From Paraniabella hibiscisoli (GTDB lineage Bacteria > Bacteroidota > Bacteroidia > Chitinophagales > Chitinophagaceae): a DNA stretch of 64,000 nt. The stretch is from assembly GCF_022512515.1 (NCBI RefSeq), contig NZ_JAKWBK010000001.1, positions 3,472,001 to 3,536,000 on the forward strand, written 5' to 3'. Below, piece after piece: positions 1-8,576 of the stretch (positions within the stretch are counted from its first letter, which is position 1; each line of letters begins with the position of its first letter). Made by a program: the position numbers and the translations under genes. A model generated the notes under the pieces. The model ran no database searches and was not told the DNA's origin. It saw only the letters and a list, made by a program, of their open reading frames with translations.

Positions 1-2738
1 AGTTTTCCGTTTCCGGAAACTAATGCGATGACCAGCAATACTAAAGGAATGGTTACCGGTGGGAAGATGGCAATATTAAACAGCCCACAATATTTGTATT
101 CCTTATCGCTTTACAATGATAAAGGCCGGAACATTCAAACCAAGAGCTTTAATCACACCGGCGCAGCAACACCCGACGTTGTCACTGCACAGTATAGTTG
201 GTCCGGGCAGGTATTAACTGCTGTAAATACAGTGAATAAAGCAGGTGGCAACGCACTTCAAACGGTAACTGCAACCAGTTATAGTTATGATATGTTGGGT
301 CGTTTGTTGACTACCGGGAAAAAGTTGCGGTAACTATTGTGGCTACCAGCTCAACAGTGACGACCGAAAAAATACTGGCCCGGCATTTATACGATGAAAT
401 GGGGCAGGTTAAAACAAAATATTTAGGTGTAAACCCACAAAACCTGTCGCAGGTAGTAGAAACCCAGGATTTTGAATACAATATAAGAGGGTGGCTCAAG
501 GGAATGAACCGGCCTTATATCACCGAGACTTCCGGTGGTGGCGGTTCAGCGCCGGCTCATCTTACCGTCAACCAATATCAATCGGGACAAACGTCTTATG
601 TAGCCTCGCAAAGCATTACGTTTACCGATGGATTTGAATCGGGGCCCAATGCTAATTTCAGGGCTTATATCGATCCCAATCTGCCCTCATCCTCCGGTAG
701 TCGCTATTTTGGGTATGAGCTTGCTTATGATAAAGTGAGCACGGGCACAGGTTTACCGGCATACAGTAAAGGCCAGTTCACCGGTAATATTACCGGCATT
801 ACATGGCGGGGGCAGGCCAACGGCGCCAAAGTAAACCGTTATGATTTTGATTATGATGCCACCGGCCGGTTATTAAAAGCAGGCTTTGGCCAGTTGAGTG
901 GTGGTGTTTTTAGTAATAGTACCAGCAATTTCAATATGCAGGTGGGGGATGGCCAAAACCCGTTAACGGCCTACGATGCCAATGGGAATATACTCAAACA
1001 AAGCCAGTATGGGTTAACCGCTGCCGGCGGAAGCTCCATACCCGTAGATGACCTTACTTATCAATATACTGCCGGTACCAATAGGCTGGCAAAAGTTACA
1101 GATGCCATTACCAACACGGCTGCCTATAACCTGGCCGATTTTAAAGACGGGGCTAATGGTGGGGACGACTACGACTATGACGTGGAAGGGAGCCTGATAA
1201 AAGACGAGAATAAGGGCATCTCCGGTATCGGCTACAACCTGTTGGGTCTGGTGGAGCAGATAGTAGTACAGGGTAAGGGTACCATCAGTTACCAATATAG
1301 TGCAGATGGTAGTAAATTAAGTAAAACCACCTCACCTCTATCAGGTAGCCCGCGTACCACATTGTATGTGGGCGGTATGGTATTTGAAGATAATTACCTG
1401 CAGTTAGTATCAATGGAGGCGGGGCGCATCCGTTTCAATGCGGGTAATACTTTGGTAGCTGATTATTTCCTGACCGATCATTTGGGTAATATTCGTGTGG
1501 TGGTGAGCGACGATGCCAGCTTACCGGATAAGGTTCTGGAAGAAAATCATTACTATCCCTTTGGTTTACATATGAAGGGTATGGGTTATCAACAGAATAT
1601 TGCCGGCGTTACCCCCAATAAATATAAATTTAATGCGGGCAGTGAGTTGAATACGGATTTTGATATTCAGATTTATGAAACGGCTTTTAGAGGATTGGAC
1701 CCGCAAATAGGAAGATTTTGGCAGGTGGACCCTATGGCTGGCTTGTATCTGGTTAATTCTCCCTTTCACTATGCGTTAAATAACCCAATTGCCAACAATG
1801 ACCCTACGGGTGCGGTTACCAGAAATGATATATACGGTTATATTGGCGACTTGTATGGAAGTGGTCATGGGGGATCCTGGGAAAAAGGTAAAGGATTTTC
1901 GTTTTGGGGTGCCGATGACCCGATGGCCTGGTATACCGGAGCCAGTATAATTCAAGAGTTTGGATTATACGGACAATTAGGAATTACAGATTCCTGGGAA
2001 GGTAGTCGAAACTCATTTTACCGGAGTGGTGGTAGGAGAGGGTCTGACTTTCTCTTTGAAGGAACCACTACTGTCGGAGAAATTTCCAAACCGGTATTAG
2101 TAAAGGGGAAAATCAAAAACAATACCTGGCAAACAAATGAAATAATTTATCCGGATGACTGGGGTGGCTCGAGCAAATGGTTGGGCCCTGAGAATTCACT
2201 GGGAATGCTAAAGGCTCAGGCGTACTTTGAACAAAATGCGATACATAATGGACTGGAGGCAGCACAGGCAAAAGCGAAAGCGGAAGGGTTAGATCCCTAT
2301 CACCTAACGAAATTTAGCGATGCTGCCCAAGCTGCAATTGGTTTTAGGCAAATGTCTTATGGCGCAGTGGCAATTTTGGCATCACCTTTCATGATGGAAG
2401 CTGGGGTTGCCGCATTGCCGTCATTATCTAATGGGATTGTTAATGCAGCTACTCAAATTGGAGGTGCCATACAAAATGCAGGCATTTCCACACATTTCTA
2501 CATAAATAGTGGAATTAACTCAGCGAAAGATGCATTGGTCTATACTTATCTTCGTACGTTGTCTATTCAAAATTTTGCTAAAATAGTGGCAGCCCAAAAA
2601 ATTCTAATGAATTCTATAGATCTCAAGCAAGGGGATGTTTATGCTGCTTGGTCCGTATTAGGAAATATTTCAGGCGCTTTTGTACCTCCGTTAAAACCAA
2701 GAGGTATTCCCAATGCAAATACAGTTGGGTTAAAATAA
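1..2738 (+). CDS. RHS/YD-repeat polymorphic toxin, 5' end outside window, one frame break
   Basis: The frame is open from base 1, so the gene begins before the window. YD-type repeats (YSYDMLGRL, YDFDYDATGRL, YQYSADGSKL) run to the RHS-associated core: DHLGNIRVVV, then YYPFGLHMKG, then RGLDPQIGRFWQVDP and LNNPIANNDPTG, ending near base 1811. RHS proteins form a hollow shell that encloses a C-terminal toxin. The last ~309 residues (about 1812-2738) are a non-repeat tip that I do not recognise; it has a hydrophobic stretch (AVAILASPFMMEAGVAALP) and ends in GLK. The frame breaks near base 320, where adding one A to the run of five joins TTGKK to VAVTIVATSS. Small AT-rich frames follow directly and are immunity candidates. 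The RHS call is firm; the toxic activity is inference. Confidence 0.85.
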
Positions 2739-2759
2739 AATCGTTAATATATTTGATAG

Positions 2760-3014
2760 ATGTATGAGAAAGATATCTTGATGTCAAGATTTAAAAATAT
2801 TCTTTATCGAATTGATCGATCTAAGTGGCATTTATTACATAATATCACTGTGGAGAATTATATTCATCATTTAGGTGATATAAATGATGATAAAGAAAAT
2901 AGTATTTGTAGAAAAACTATTATACTATATCTAGAATTATTGGAAAATTCTCAACTCTTAGACATTGACTATAATTTTAGCACTAATCTTTTTATAATTA
3001 CATTAACAAGCTGA
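2760..3014 (+). CDS. Small AT-rich protein after the RHS gene, candidate immunity protein
   Basis: An 84-residue frame starts 21 bases after the RHS stop (MYEKDILMSRFKNILYRIDR). An internal ATG at MSRFKN is an alternative start. I recognise no domain. It is rich in Ile, Asn, Leu and Tyr, looks alpha-helical in its middle (ICRKTIILYLELLENSQ), has no signal peptide and is clearly more AT-rich than the RHS core. Position right after a toxin tip and foreign base composition are typical of cognate immunity genes, but that is inference from place only. The following small frame (3047-3217) overlaps in another frame, so the two might be one longer protein broken by an indel. Confidence 0.5.
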   Translation: MYEKDILMSRFKNILYRIDRSKWHLLHNITVENYIHHLGDINDDKENSICRKTIILYLELLENSQLLDIDYNFSTNLFIITLTS

Positions 3015-3046
3015 GATCATTTTATTCAGAAAGAGTCGGGTTTATA

Positions 3047-3217
3047 TTGGTTCCATCTAAAAGCACATCGATCGTTTATCTTATTATTCTGATTTTAATC
3101 CTATTCCTCTTGAACGATCTCTATTTCACAATATTTATTTGCCTACTTTTATCAGGCTACTTGTTATTTGTATTCTATAAATGGAGGCAGAAAAAGATAT
3201 GTGGGTTATTCGTTTAG
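3047..3217 (+). CDS. Possible small two-helix membrane protein
   Basis: From a TTG codon at 3047 a frame of 56 codons reads LVPSKSTSIV, then two hydrophobic stretches (YLIILILILFLL and YFTIFICLLLSGYLLFVFY) divided by a short ND turn, then a basic tail (KWRQKKICGLFV) before TAG. The open frame reaches back to about 2987 without an ATG, overlapping the end of the preceding small gene. It could be a tiny membrane protein, the C-terminal part of the preceding gene after a lost base, or a chance frame. The two regular hydrophobic segments followed by basic residues are the only evidence. Confidence 0.3.
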   Translation: MVPSKSTSIVYLIILILILFLLNDLYFTIFICLLLSGYLLFVFYKWRQKKICGLFV

Positions 3218-3315
3218 TACAATACTATCTGCTACTTGGTTTCATCGAGTCAGCCTGCAACTAGATAGGTGGTTATATATCCATATTGGCCTATCTCTAG
3301 CTGGAATAGTAATTC

Positions 3316-3415
3316 TGAGGTCCTCCCATATTTAGTAGCAGCCTAAACTAGAAAATTGGCGCTATTGAGGTCCTCCCATATTTAGTAGCAGCCTAAACTA
3401 GAAAATTGGCGCTAT
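3316..3415. repeat. Exact 50-bp tandem duplication of an insertion-sequence end
   Basis: The 50 bases 3316-3365 (beginning TGAGGTCCTCCC, ending TTGGCGCTAT) are repeated without change at 3366-3415. The unit is the terminal inverted repeat region of the IS3-type element to its right: the reverse complement of 4668-4715 begins TGACCTCCTCCC and shares AGAAAATTGGCGC. Only two copies are present, with no spacer. Confidence 0.9.
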
Positions 3416-3440
3416 TTTCCTGAGATATTATGCCTGCGTG

Positions 3441-3500
3441 CGGAATGATGTGTGGTTGCTTTTTTACTTTTTTTCTTAACTCAATCCACACATCATTCCG
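3441..3500. repeat. Strong hairpin at the 3' end of the IS3 element
   Basis: Fifteen bases at 3441-3455 (CGGAATGATGTGTGG) pair perfectly with 3486-3500, with a 30-base T-rich loop. The flanks are further complementary in part (ATGCCTGC at 3430-3437 against GCAGGCAT at 3517-3524). It sits between the transposase stop and the terminal repeat and may end transposase transcription. Confidence 0.6.
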
Positions 3501-3538
3501 AACGTAGGAGCCGCCGGCAGGCATAAGAAAAGTCTTTT

Positions 3539-4495
3539 TTATTGCTGTTGTTGAACCCATTTAATAAATTCTGCCGGGGTCATATCATTTAAAGAACTAT
3601 GCGGCCTAAATTCGTTATACTCAATTCGCCAAGCTTCAATCTTTTCACTTGCGTCTTGTAAAGATAAGAACCAGTGGGCATTTAAGCACTCATCCCTTAA
3701 ACTGCCATTGAAAGATTCTATGAACGGGTTGTCTGTTGGTTTACCTGGCCTGGAATAGTCCAGAGTTACTTTATTTTCATAAGCCCAACGATCAACTTCT
3801 TTTGAGATAAACTCACTTCCATTATCTGTTTGTATCCGTTTCGGAACCAAGCCTCTCTTAGATTTAATCTGTTGCAACGCTGTGACCACATCGCTGCCTT
3901 TTAATGACTGCCCCGCTATAATGGCCAAACATTCCCGACTAAAATTATCCACTATAGTTAATGCCCTGAATTTTCTGCCGTCAAAGAGCGCATCGCTCAC
4001 AAAATCCATCGACCAAAACTGGTGCAATTCAGTATTCACCAGTCTTTCAAGCCTTTGTGCCGCAGCCCTGCATCGCCGCGGCTTTTTGCTTCTTAAGTTT
4101 AATCCTTCTTCTTTATACACCCGGTACACTCGTTTATGATTATCCCTCCAGCCTTCCCGCCTCAGCAGTATATATATCCGCCAAAGGCCATATCGCACAC
4201 GTGTAACAGCAATCTCACGGATCCTGCTTCGTAGGGGTGCATCTTGCCTTCGATGGTGTTTGTAATAGTATACCGAATGATAAACCATCATTAACCTGCA
4301 CGATCTTCGTGTTGATACCTGGTATTGCTGCCTCAGATATATCGCTAATTCCTTTTTCTGTGCAGGCTTCAGAGCTTTTTTTTTTATTACATCCTGTAGC
4401 ATTTGCCTGTCAAGACTCAAATCGGCTACAATCTGTTTTAAACGGGCGTTTTCTTCTTTTAGCATTCTTAATTCCCGAAGTTCGGATACGCCCAA
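3539..4495 (-). CDS. IS3-family (IS407-like) transposase OrfB, joined in frame to the end of OrfA
   Basis: Catalytic transposase of the IS3 family. The first ~40 residues ([20 protein letters not shown]) are the leucine-zipper end of OrfA, read in the same frame as OrfB across a run of ten A. Next comes the HTH_21-type region ([32 protein letters not shown]), then the DDE integrase core: D in [11 protein letters not shown] in [12 protein letters not shown] and E in [16 protein letters not shown]. It ends with the usual [15 protein letters not shown] block. All three acidic residues are present, so it may be active. In the family OrfB is made by a -1 frameshift from OrfA; with nine A in the run OrfA would end IKKKL and OrfB would be in the -1 frame, so the in-frame fusion seen here may be a base-call error. 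Confidence 0.85.
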   Translation of the reverse strand: MGVSELRELRMLKEENARLKQIVADLSLDRQMLQDVIKKKALKPAQKKELAIYLRQQYQVSTRRSCRLMMVYHSVYYYKHHRRQDAPLRSRIREIAVTRVRYGLWRIYILLRREGWRDNHKRVYRVYKEEGLNLRSKKPRRCRAAAQRLERLVNTELHQFWSMDFVSDALFDGRKFRALTIVDNFSRECLAIIAGQSLKGSDVVTALQQIKSKRGLVPKRIQTDNGSEFISKEVDRWAYENKVTLDYSRPGKPTDNPFIESFNGSLRDECLNAHWFLSLQDASEKIEAWRIEYNEFRPHSSLNDMTPAEFIKWVQQQQ

Positions 4496-4635
4496 TCCTC
4501 CATATTTTTTCTTCCAGTTGTAAAAGTAGCTTCCGAAATCCCCAGCTTCCGGCAGATCTCTTCCACCTTTACTCCCTGTTCTGATTGACGAATCGAAAAC
4601 ACAATCTGTGCCTCCGTAAACTTTGACTTCTTCAT
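4369..4635 (-). CDS. IS3-family OrfA (helix-turn-helix), frame break
   Basis: Begins [21 protein letters not shown], the standard OrfA start, with the HTH ([15 protein letters not shown]). The frame breaks at TTTTAC near 4520; adding one T gives [11 protein letters not shown] and leads into [12 protein letters not shown]. As written it would stop at 4468. With nine instead of ten A at 4376-4385 it would end VIKKKL at 4369, the usual OrfA end. It provides DNA binding and regulates transposition. Confidence 0.65.
4376..4385 (-). other. A10 run at the OrfA/OrfB junction (slippage site)
   Basis: Ten A on the coding strand followed by GCTC mark the place where IS3 elements shift frame by -1. In this copy OrfA and OrfB are in one frame across the run; nine A would restore the canonical arrangement. 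Confidence 0.55.
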
Positions 4636-4656
4636 ACGCAATATTTAATTTTTAAG

Positions 4657-5406
4657 TTATCGATATTGCGCCAATTTTCTACTTTTAATCGCTACGTTTT
4701 TTAGGGAGGAGGTCACGCGCCTTATACTCCCGTTTTTTCGTTCTATAAAAGCGTTTTGCATCGGCCTGCCAGGCTGAATAAACTGCAAGGTTATTGGTTT
4801 GTCCTTTTCGCTACACCATTGTTCCAGTTTATGCGATATAAATTCAGGCCCGTTATCACAACGAATAGTTGTCGGTATACCCCTGTGATTGATAAGCTTT
4901 TCCAATACTCTTATCACACGCAATGAGGGCAATGATGTATCTACTTCAATAGCTAAAGATTCCCTGTTAAAATCGTCTATGACATTGAACAAGCGATATC
5001 TGCGCCCATCCACAAGACTATCGCTCATGAAGTCGATACACCATACCTGATTGGGCCCTGTAGGCACTTCCAGGGGCTGCTTCACCCGTTCTGGCAATCG
5101 GCGTTTAGCTCTGCGGCGTATGTTGAGCTTCATATCTGTATACACCCGATAAATTCGCTTATGATTCCACCAATAACCTTTATTCCAAAGCCGGTAACAA
5201 CATTGCCAAAAGCCGATCGCAATATGTTTGGTAGTAAGATCTGTTAATGCATTTTGTAGCTCTGTATCATTCTTAAGTTTTGCTTTATACTGATAGCTGG
5301 TTCGGGATAAACTCATCAGTTTACACGCCTTGCGGTTACTTAGCTGTCCATCTTTGGTAAGACATTCAACAGCTTCCCTTTTCTCCTGAGACGTTAGAAC
5401 TTTTTT
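4657..5406 (-). pseudogene. Truncated IS3-family transposase OrfB
   Basis: Reads EKREAVECLTKDGQLSNRKAC, MSLSRTSYQYKAKLK, an HTH_21-like region (GFWQCCYRLWNKGYWWNHKR) and an integrase core with D in WCIDFMSD, D in IRCDNGPEFIS and E in NAFIERKNGSIR. After RR the frame enters the other IS end and closes about 19 codons later (KSRKLAQYR), so the C-terminal RPH block is missing. Truncation by insertion is direct evidence of a dead copy. The frame opens just after an A-rich run at 5401-5406 where the -1 shift from OrfA is expected. Confidence 0.8.
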
Positions 5407-5688
5407 CTATCAAAATCTTCATTGCTCGATTCTCCAAACTCATCTCTGCAAACATCTTCTTTAACTCGGCATTTTCCTTCTCCAGTTCCCGCATCCTGGT
5501 CACATCTTTAACTTCCATACCTCCATATTTCGCTTTCCAGTTGTAAAAGTGGCATCACTGATACCTATCTCACGACAGATATCCTTAACTGCTATGCCGC
5601 CTTCCTGCTTCTTGATTGCTGCCACGATCTGGCTCTCTGTAAATTTCCTTTTCATCGCTATTTAAAATTTAAAGTTAACAAACCCATT
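4716..5688 (-). mobile_element. Truncated second IS3-family element
   Basis: Holds orfA and about two thirds of orfB of a different IS3-type element. Its 3' part is cut by the IS3/IS407-like element ending at 4715, and the missing piece is not found on the far side of that element (3014-3316). Its 5' end, expected about 80 bases before orfA, is replaced by the IS481 end at 5689/5690. Both ends are therefore lost and it cannot move by itself. Confidence 0.7.
5394..5655 (-). CDS. IS3-family OrfA of the truncated element, two frame breaks
   Basis: Begins MKRKFTESQIVAAIKKQEGG with the HTH (VKDICREIGISDATF). It breaks at exactly the same TTTTAC as the neighbouring element; one extra T gives FYNWKAKYGGMEV and then the zipper (RMRELEKENAELKKMF). 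At 5401-5406 seven A instead of six gives the canonical ending IEKKF followed by TAA, and places OrfB in the -1 frame. That both repairs restore textbook IS3 structure argues that the breaks are read errors. Confidence 0.65.
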
Positions 5689-5721
5689 CTGTGATATTTC
5701 AAGACATGTGAGACAAAATGC

Positions 5722-6689
5722 CTATCGATTTCTGTAGTACATTTTGCTGTTTCTTGGTATTATTTCGACTTCCTTTTCCCAATACTTTGTTGTTACATCT
5801 GGTTGAATAGGTATCAGGTGTTCCAGTTCAAGAAGTTTTTCGTTTGGGGTTTTACCATTCAATGATGCATGAGGGCGTTTGTAGTTATAGAAATTTTGTC
5901 ATTCAAGTAATTTCATAGCAAGATCGAGAGTTCTTTCTTTACGATTAATGGTTGAATAAAACTCTGATTTATCTGTGAGTTGGGATCTTTCGACCTTTCC
6001 ATTCAGATGTGGACTCCTAGGCTTAATGGGCCTGAATTTTATAAAATGAACCATTAGCTCTTCCTGGAATATATCATTGAAAAATTCGGTTCCCCAATCA
6101 GTTTGTATGCTATGTACAGGGAATTGAAAAGTATCAAGCACATAACCTAGAAAATCTACAGTTGATTCTGCTTTTTTATTGGGATAGAGTTTCATTGCTC
6201 TCATCCGGGTACAATCATCAATGGCCGTAAATTGATAGCATTTAGCGCCAATTTTAGTAACATCCATCTGAACCCGATCTCCTGGAATGGGCCTGCTGTA
6301 GCGGGTTATATGCCCATGCTTCCTATATTTTTTATATTAGACATTCCGCTCCCCTTAATTACTCGCCAAACTGTAGGTGCAGAAATGTCGATATTATGGA
6401 CTCGAAGAAGATGAAGGCTTATTCTTTGTGGGCCAAAATTATACTCAACCCGTATGGCCTTTATAAGTGTGACTAATTCATCACTAACCTTTTGTTTAGC
6501 TAAAACTTTTGGGCGTGTGGAATGACCTTTTAGGGCATCCTTCCCATTATCTTTAAATCGCTTTATCCATCTGTACAAGGTAGATCGGGGAATACCACAC
6601 TTTCGAGCAGCTTTACTTACTGAGCCCAGCTGTTCATAACACCTTATCCAGGTTTCTCTAGCTTTGATTTGCCTTTGCTTAGCATCCAT
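5722..6689 (-). pseudogene. IS481-family transposase with in-frame TGA and a frame break
   Basis: Single-ORF transposase of about 322 residues. The N-terminus MDAKQRQIKARETW leads into an HTH (SKAARKCGIPRSTLYRWIKR) and LIKAIRVEYNFGPQRISLHL, then the DDE core with D in VQMDVTKIG, D in IQTDWGTEFF and E in LNGKVERSQ. One lost A near 6335 splits the gene. After LLE a TGA at 5899-5901 stands where the family has Trp; past it the frame continues with QNFYNYKRPHASLNGKTP to TAG at 5722. The stop codon is a substitution and not a homopolymer slip, so decay of this copy is likely. Confidence 0.8.
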
Positions 6690-6741
6690 TGAAAAAGGAA
6701 TTAATAAATAACCTCCAACGCTGACCGCCTGCCGCGGGCTT

Positions 6742-6819
6742 GCTTGTTTTAAATAGTTGCCTTTAATAATTTTAACTTGGTAATGCCCGAATGAAGACAG
6801 GCAACTATTTAAAACAAGC
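6742..6819. repeat. 21-bp perfect inverted repeat upstream of the IS481 transposase
   Basis: Bases 6742-6762 (GCTTGTTTTAAATAGTTGCC plus T) are the exact reverse complement of 6799-6819, with a 36-base loop. The pair lies between the transposase start (6689) and the right IS end (6881). Such a stem on incoming transcripts could hide the transposase start, or it may be a small independent palindromic insertion. Confidence 0.7.
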
Positions 6820-6881
6820 CTTAACCAAATCTACGTAAATTAAGCAAAGAAAAAATGTAGCGAATGTGTTGAAACTTTACA

Positions 6882-7031
6882 GCTTATGCTATTCAACTTT
6901 ATTCTTTTCCTAATGAAACAAATGAAGTTTTTACGCTTTGTGGTGATTCATATAGTAAGGTTGCTGACTCTTTTTCATCATTTATTGATTTGTACTTGAA
7001 TAACTCCATTAAACTTCAGTTAGGCACATAA
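6882..7031 (+). pseudogene. 3' remnant of a gene cut at the IS481 end, possibly SMI1/KNR4-like
   Basis: The frame runs directly from the IS481 end to TAA: AYAIQLYSFPNETNEVF, TLCGDSYSKVADSFSSF, IDLYLNNSIKLQLGT. The look of the end (a short phrase about content, then ADSFSSFIDLYLNN) is like the C-terminus of SMI1/KNR4 (SUKH) immunity proteins, a family common beside RHS toxins, but the piece is only about 49 residues, so this is weak. The 5' part is not in the window. Confidence 0.4.
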
Positions 7032-7347
7032 GCATTTTTTTGCAAAAAAAGTTTTTCTTCCAGCTTGTTTTTTACAAAGACCAGGCCCTTGCATATTTTG
7101 AACATTAGGACCCTAATGAGCTAAAACCGCAAAAGCCCAAAAAGTTGTTGGCTCCATTATTTGCCAAGCTTACATGCTCTTTTTCTTTTTTACATTAAGC
7201 GTAGAGCCAGAAAAGTGTACGGCCTTAACTATTAAACTGTGGTCAACTTAGTTTGATTTGCTGTTAGAGGCTAAGACCTATATGACAATGGGGGTTGCTA
7301 GTTGAACAAATAGAATCATTATTATCCCAGGGTACAAATGAAAAAAT
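7032..7347. other. Intergenic stretch without recognisable gene
   Basis: Roughly 316 bases with stops in all frames and no long frame. It begins after the gene remnant with T-rich and A-rich runs and contains no repeat or IS end that I can see. It may be further debris of the accessory island. Confidence 0.5.
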
Positions 7348-7372
7348 AAGCGCAACTTTTTTGATTGCGCTT
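7348..7372 (-). terminator. Terminator of the L,D-transpeptidase gene
   Basis: AAGCGCAA (7348-7355) pairs with TTGCGCTT (7365-7372) around a 9-base loop. On the minus strand the stem is followed by ATTTTTTC, giving an intrinsic terminator 20 bases after the stop at 7393. Confidence 0.75.
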
Positions 7373-7392
7373 TATTATAACTAAATTTCTGT

Positions 7393-8576
7393 TTAATCAA
7401 TCCCTACTGTTACAGTCTGCACCATTTTCTTTGCCGTCGGTTTTTCGCGGTATATAGCGGGCGACCACTTAGGCATCTGTTGCATTTTTTCTATCAGCAT
7501 ATCATTAAATTCCTTATCCAGCCCTCTCAGTATCTTAAAATTGACAGGCGTGCCATCTTTGTCTACAATGAACTCTACCTGTGCATAAGTATGGGTAACA
7601 CTATCAGGTAGGGATGGGATCATTTCTTTTCCCAGTTTTTTAAGAAAGGTTGTATATGCCTCAGTGCCTCCCGTAAATTCGGGCCATTTGGCTACCGCAG
7701 CTGTCTCCAGGTGTATTTCCCTTACAATAGGTTTAGTAGTGGTTTTAGGACGAACCTTTATTATTGGCTGAAACTTCGGTACTTTAGGCAAAGCATTGCT
7801 CACCACATATTGCCCGTCATCCTTGATCATAACAATAGGGATCTGCTTGTACTGCTCAAAGTAATCGTAAGCATCCTCCATTTTGTCCGAAAAATCTTTT
7901 AGCTCTTTATTTTCTTTGGTCAGCTTGCCCATGTATTCGTAACTCTTCTTTACATCATACTTAATAGGAAAATGTGCACCGGTATAAAGTCCAGGCCAAC
8001 GGATTTACTGCTGGCTGTTAAAACATATAGCTCATCGATCTGGTCATCTTTAATAGGAATACAGCCCACTGTTGCACAGCCACCATGTATATAAATATCA
8101 CCGCCGGGCTTTACAGGATCGCTCAAAACCCTGTCTGAAGCATTAGGGTAGTTGATGCCTAATGACAAATAATAAGCACTATTGGGGTTGAACTCATTAA
8201 TATGGTAAAATCCTTCCGGTACCTGGTAGTCGCCTTCAAATCGCTTAGGTCCGAGTGTGCCTACCAATGCGCAAACCTTATAGATCTTTAATAATTTGTA
8301 GGGTTCTGTTACCGTATTCTTTACCCAAACCTCCAGCTGGCTATCGTACTTAAAAGAGCGGATATACATGTAGCGGGCAGGCCATTTCAGGTTTTTGGCC
8401 TCAAATAGTGCCTTTAAATTCGCTTCTTTGCGTGCAAAGGATTCGCGCGGACGTTGAAAGCCCATTTGGTAGGTGACAAAAGATGCCGTGGCTGAATTGC
8501 CGGCATAAGACGTTTGTGCCTGAACCTGGAAACCGCCGGAGAAAACAAGGATAATCCAAAAAATATTTTTCATCAT
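7393..8576 (-). CDS. YafK-type L,D-transpeptidase with a TonB-C-like C-terminal domain
   Basis: About 394 residues once a lost T near 7963 is restored (VHIFPIKYDVKKSYEYMGK). The start at 8576 gives a signal peptide (MMKNIFWIILVFSGGFQVQA). Residues ~40-270 match the YafK branch of the YkuD family: LKWPARYMYIRSFKYDSQLE, EGFYHINEFNP, and the catalytic motif HGGCATVGCIPI with the probable nucleophile Cys at ~172; these enzymes act on peptidoglycan stem peptides in the periplasm. A Lys/Pro/Thr-rich linker (RPKTTTKPIV) leads to ~110 residues that resemble the TonB C-terminal fold (KWPEFTGGTEAYTTFLKKLG, AQVEFIVDKDGTPVNFKILRG, MPKWSPAIYREKPT). Family members usually end after the linker, so the added domain is unusual. 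It has its own terminator and is transcribed away from purK. Confidence 0.8.

Larger units (their letters stand above)
3366..4715 (-). mobile_element. IS3-family element (IS407-like), complete
   Basis: About 1350 bp bounded by imperfect inverted repeats: TGAGGTCCTCCC...AGAAAATTGGCGC on the left and its counterpart ending GGGAGGAGGTCA on the right at 4715. It carries orfA and orfB on the minus strand. The right end lies inside the transposase gene of a second IS3 element, cutting it after the codons for NGSIRR. No target-site duplication is visible (left flank ATTC, right flank CGCG), so the left junction has changed since insertion, or the extra 50-bp copy marks an older left end. Confidence 0.8.
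5690..6881 (-). mobile_element. IS481-family element, probably inactive
   Basis: About 1.2 kb flanked by imperfect inverted repeats: TGTGATATTTCAAGACATGT from 5690 and, reading inward from 6881, TGTAAAGTTTCAACACATTC (about 19 of 27 positions agree when extended). It holds one transposase gene and, between that gene and the right end, a 21-bp inverted repeat. No clear target duplication flanks it. The left neighbour is a cut IS3 element and the right neighbour a gene remnant. Confidence 0.65.

Noticed and set aside
1014-1769. Minus-strand open frames opposite the RHS gene
   Set aside because: They lie wholly within the RHS coding region, carry no recognisable motif and are mirror frames of repeats.
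3316-3415. Possible CRISPR repeat pair
   Set aside because: Two adjacent 50-bp copies without spacers, and the unit is an IS terminal repeat.
4237-4584. Plus-strand frame in the IS3 element
   Set aside because: Opposite the orfA/orfB genes with no motif of its own.
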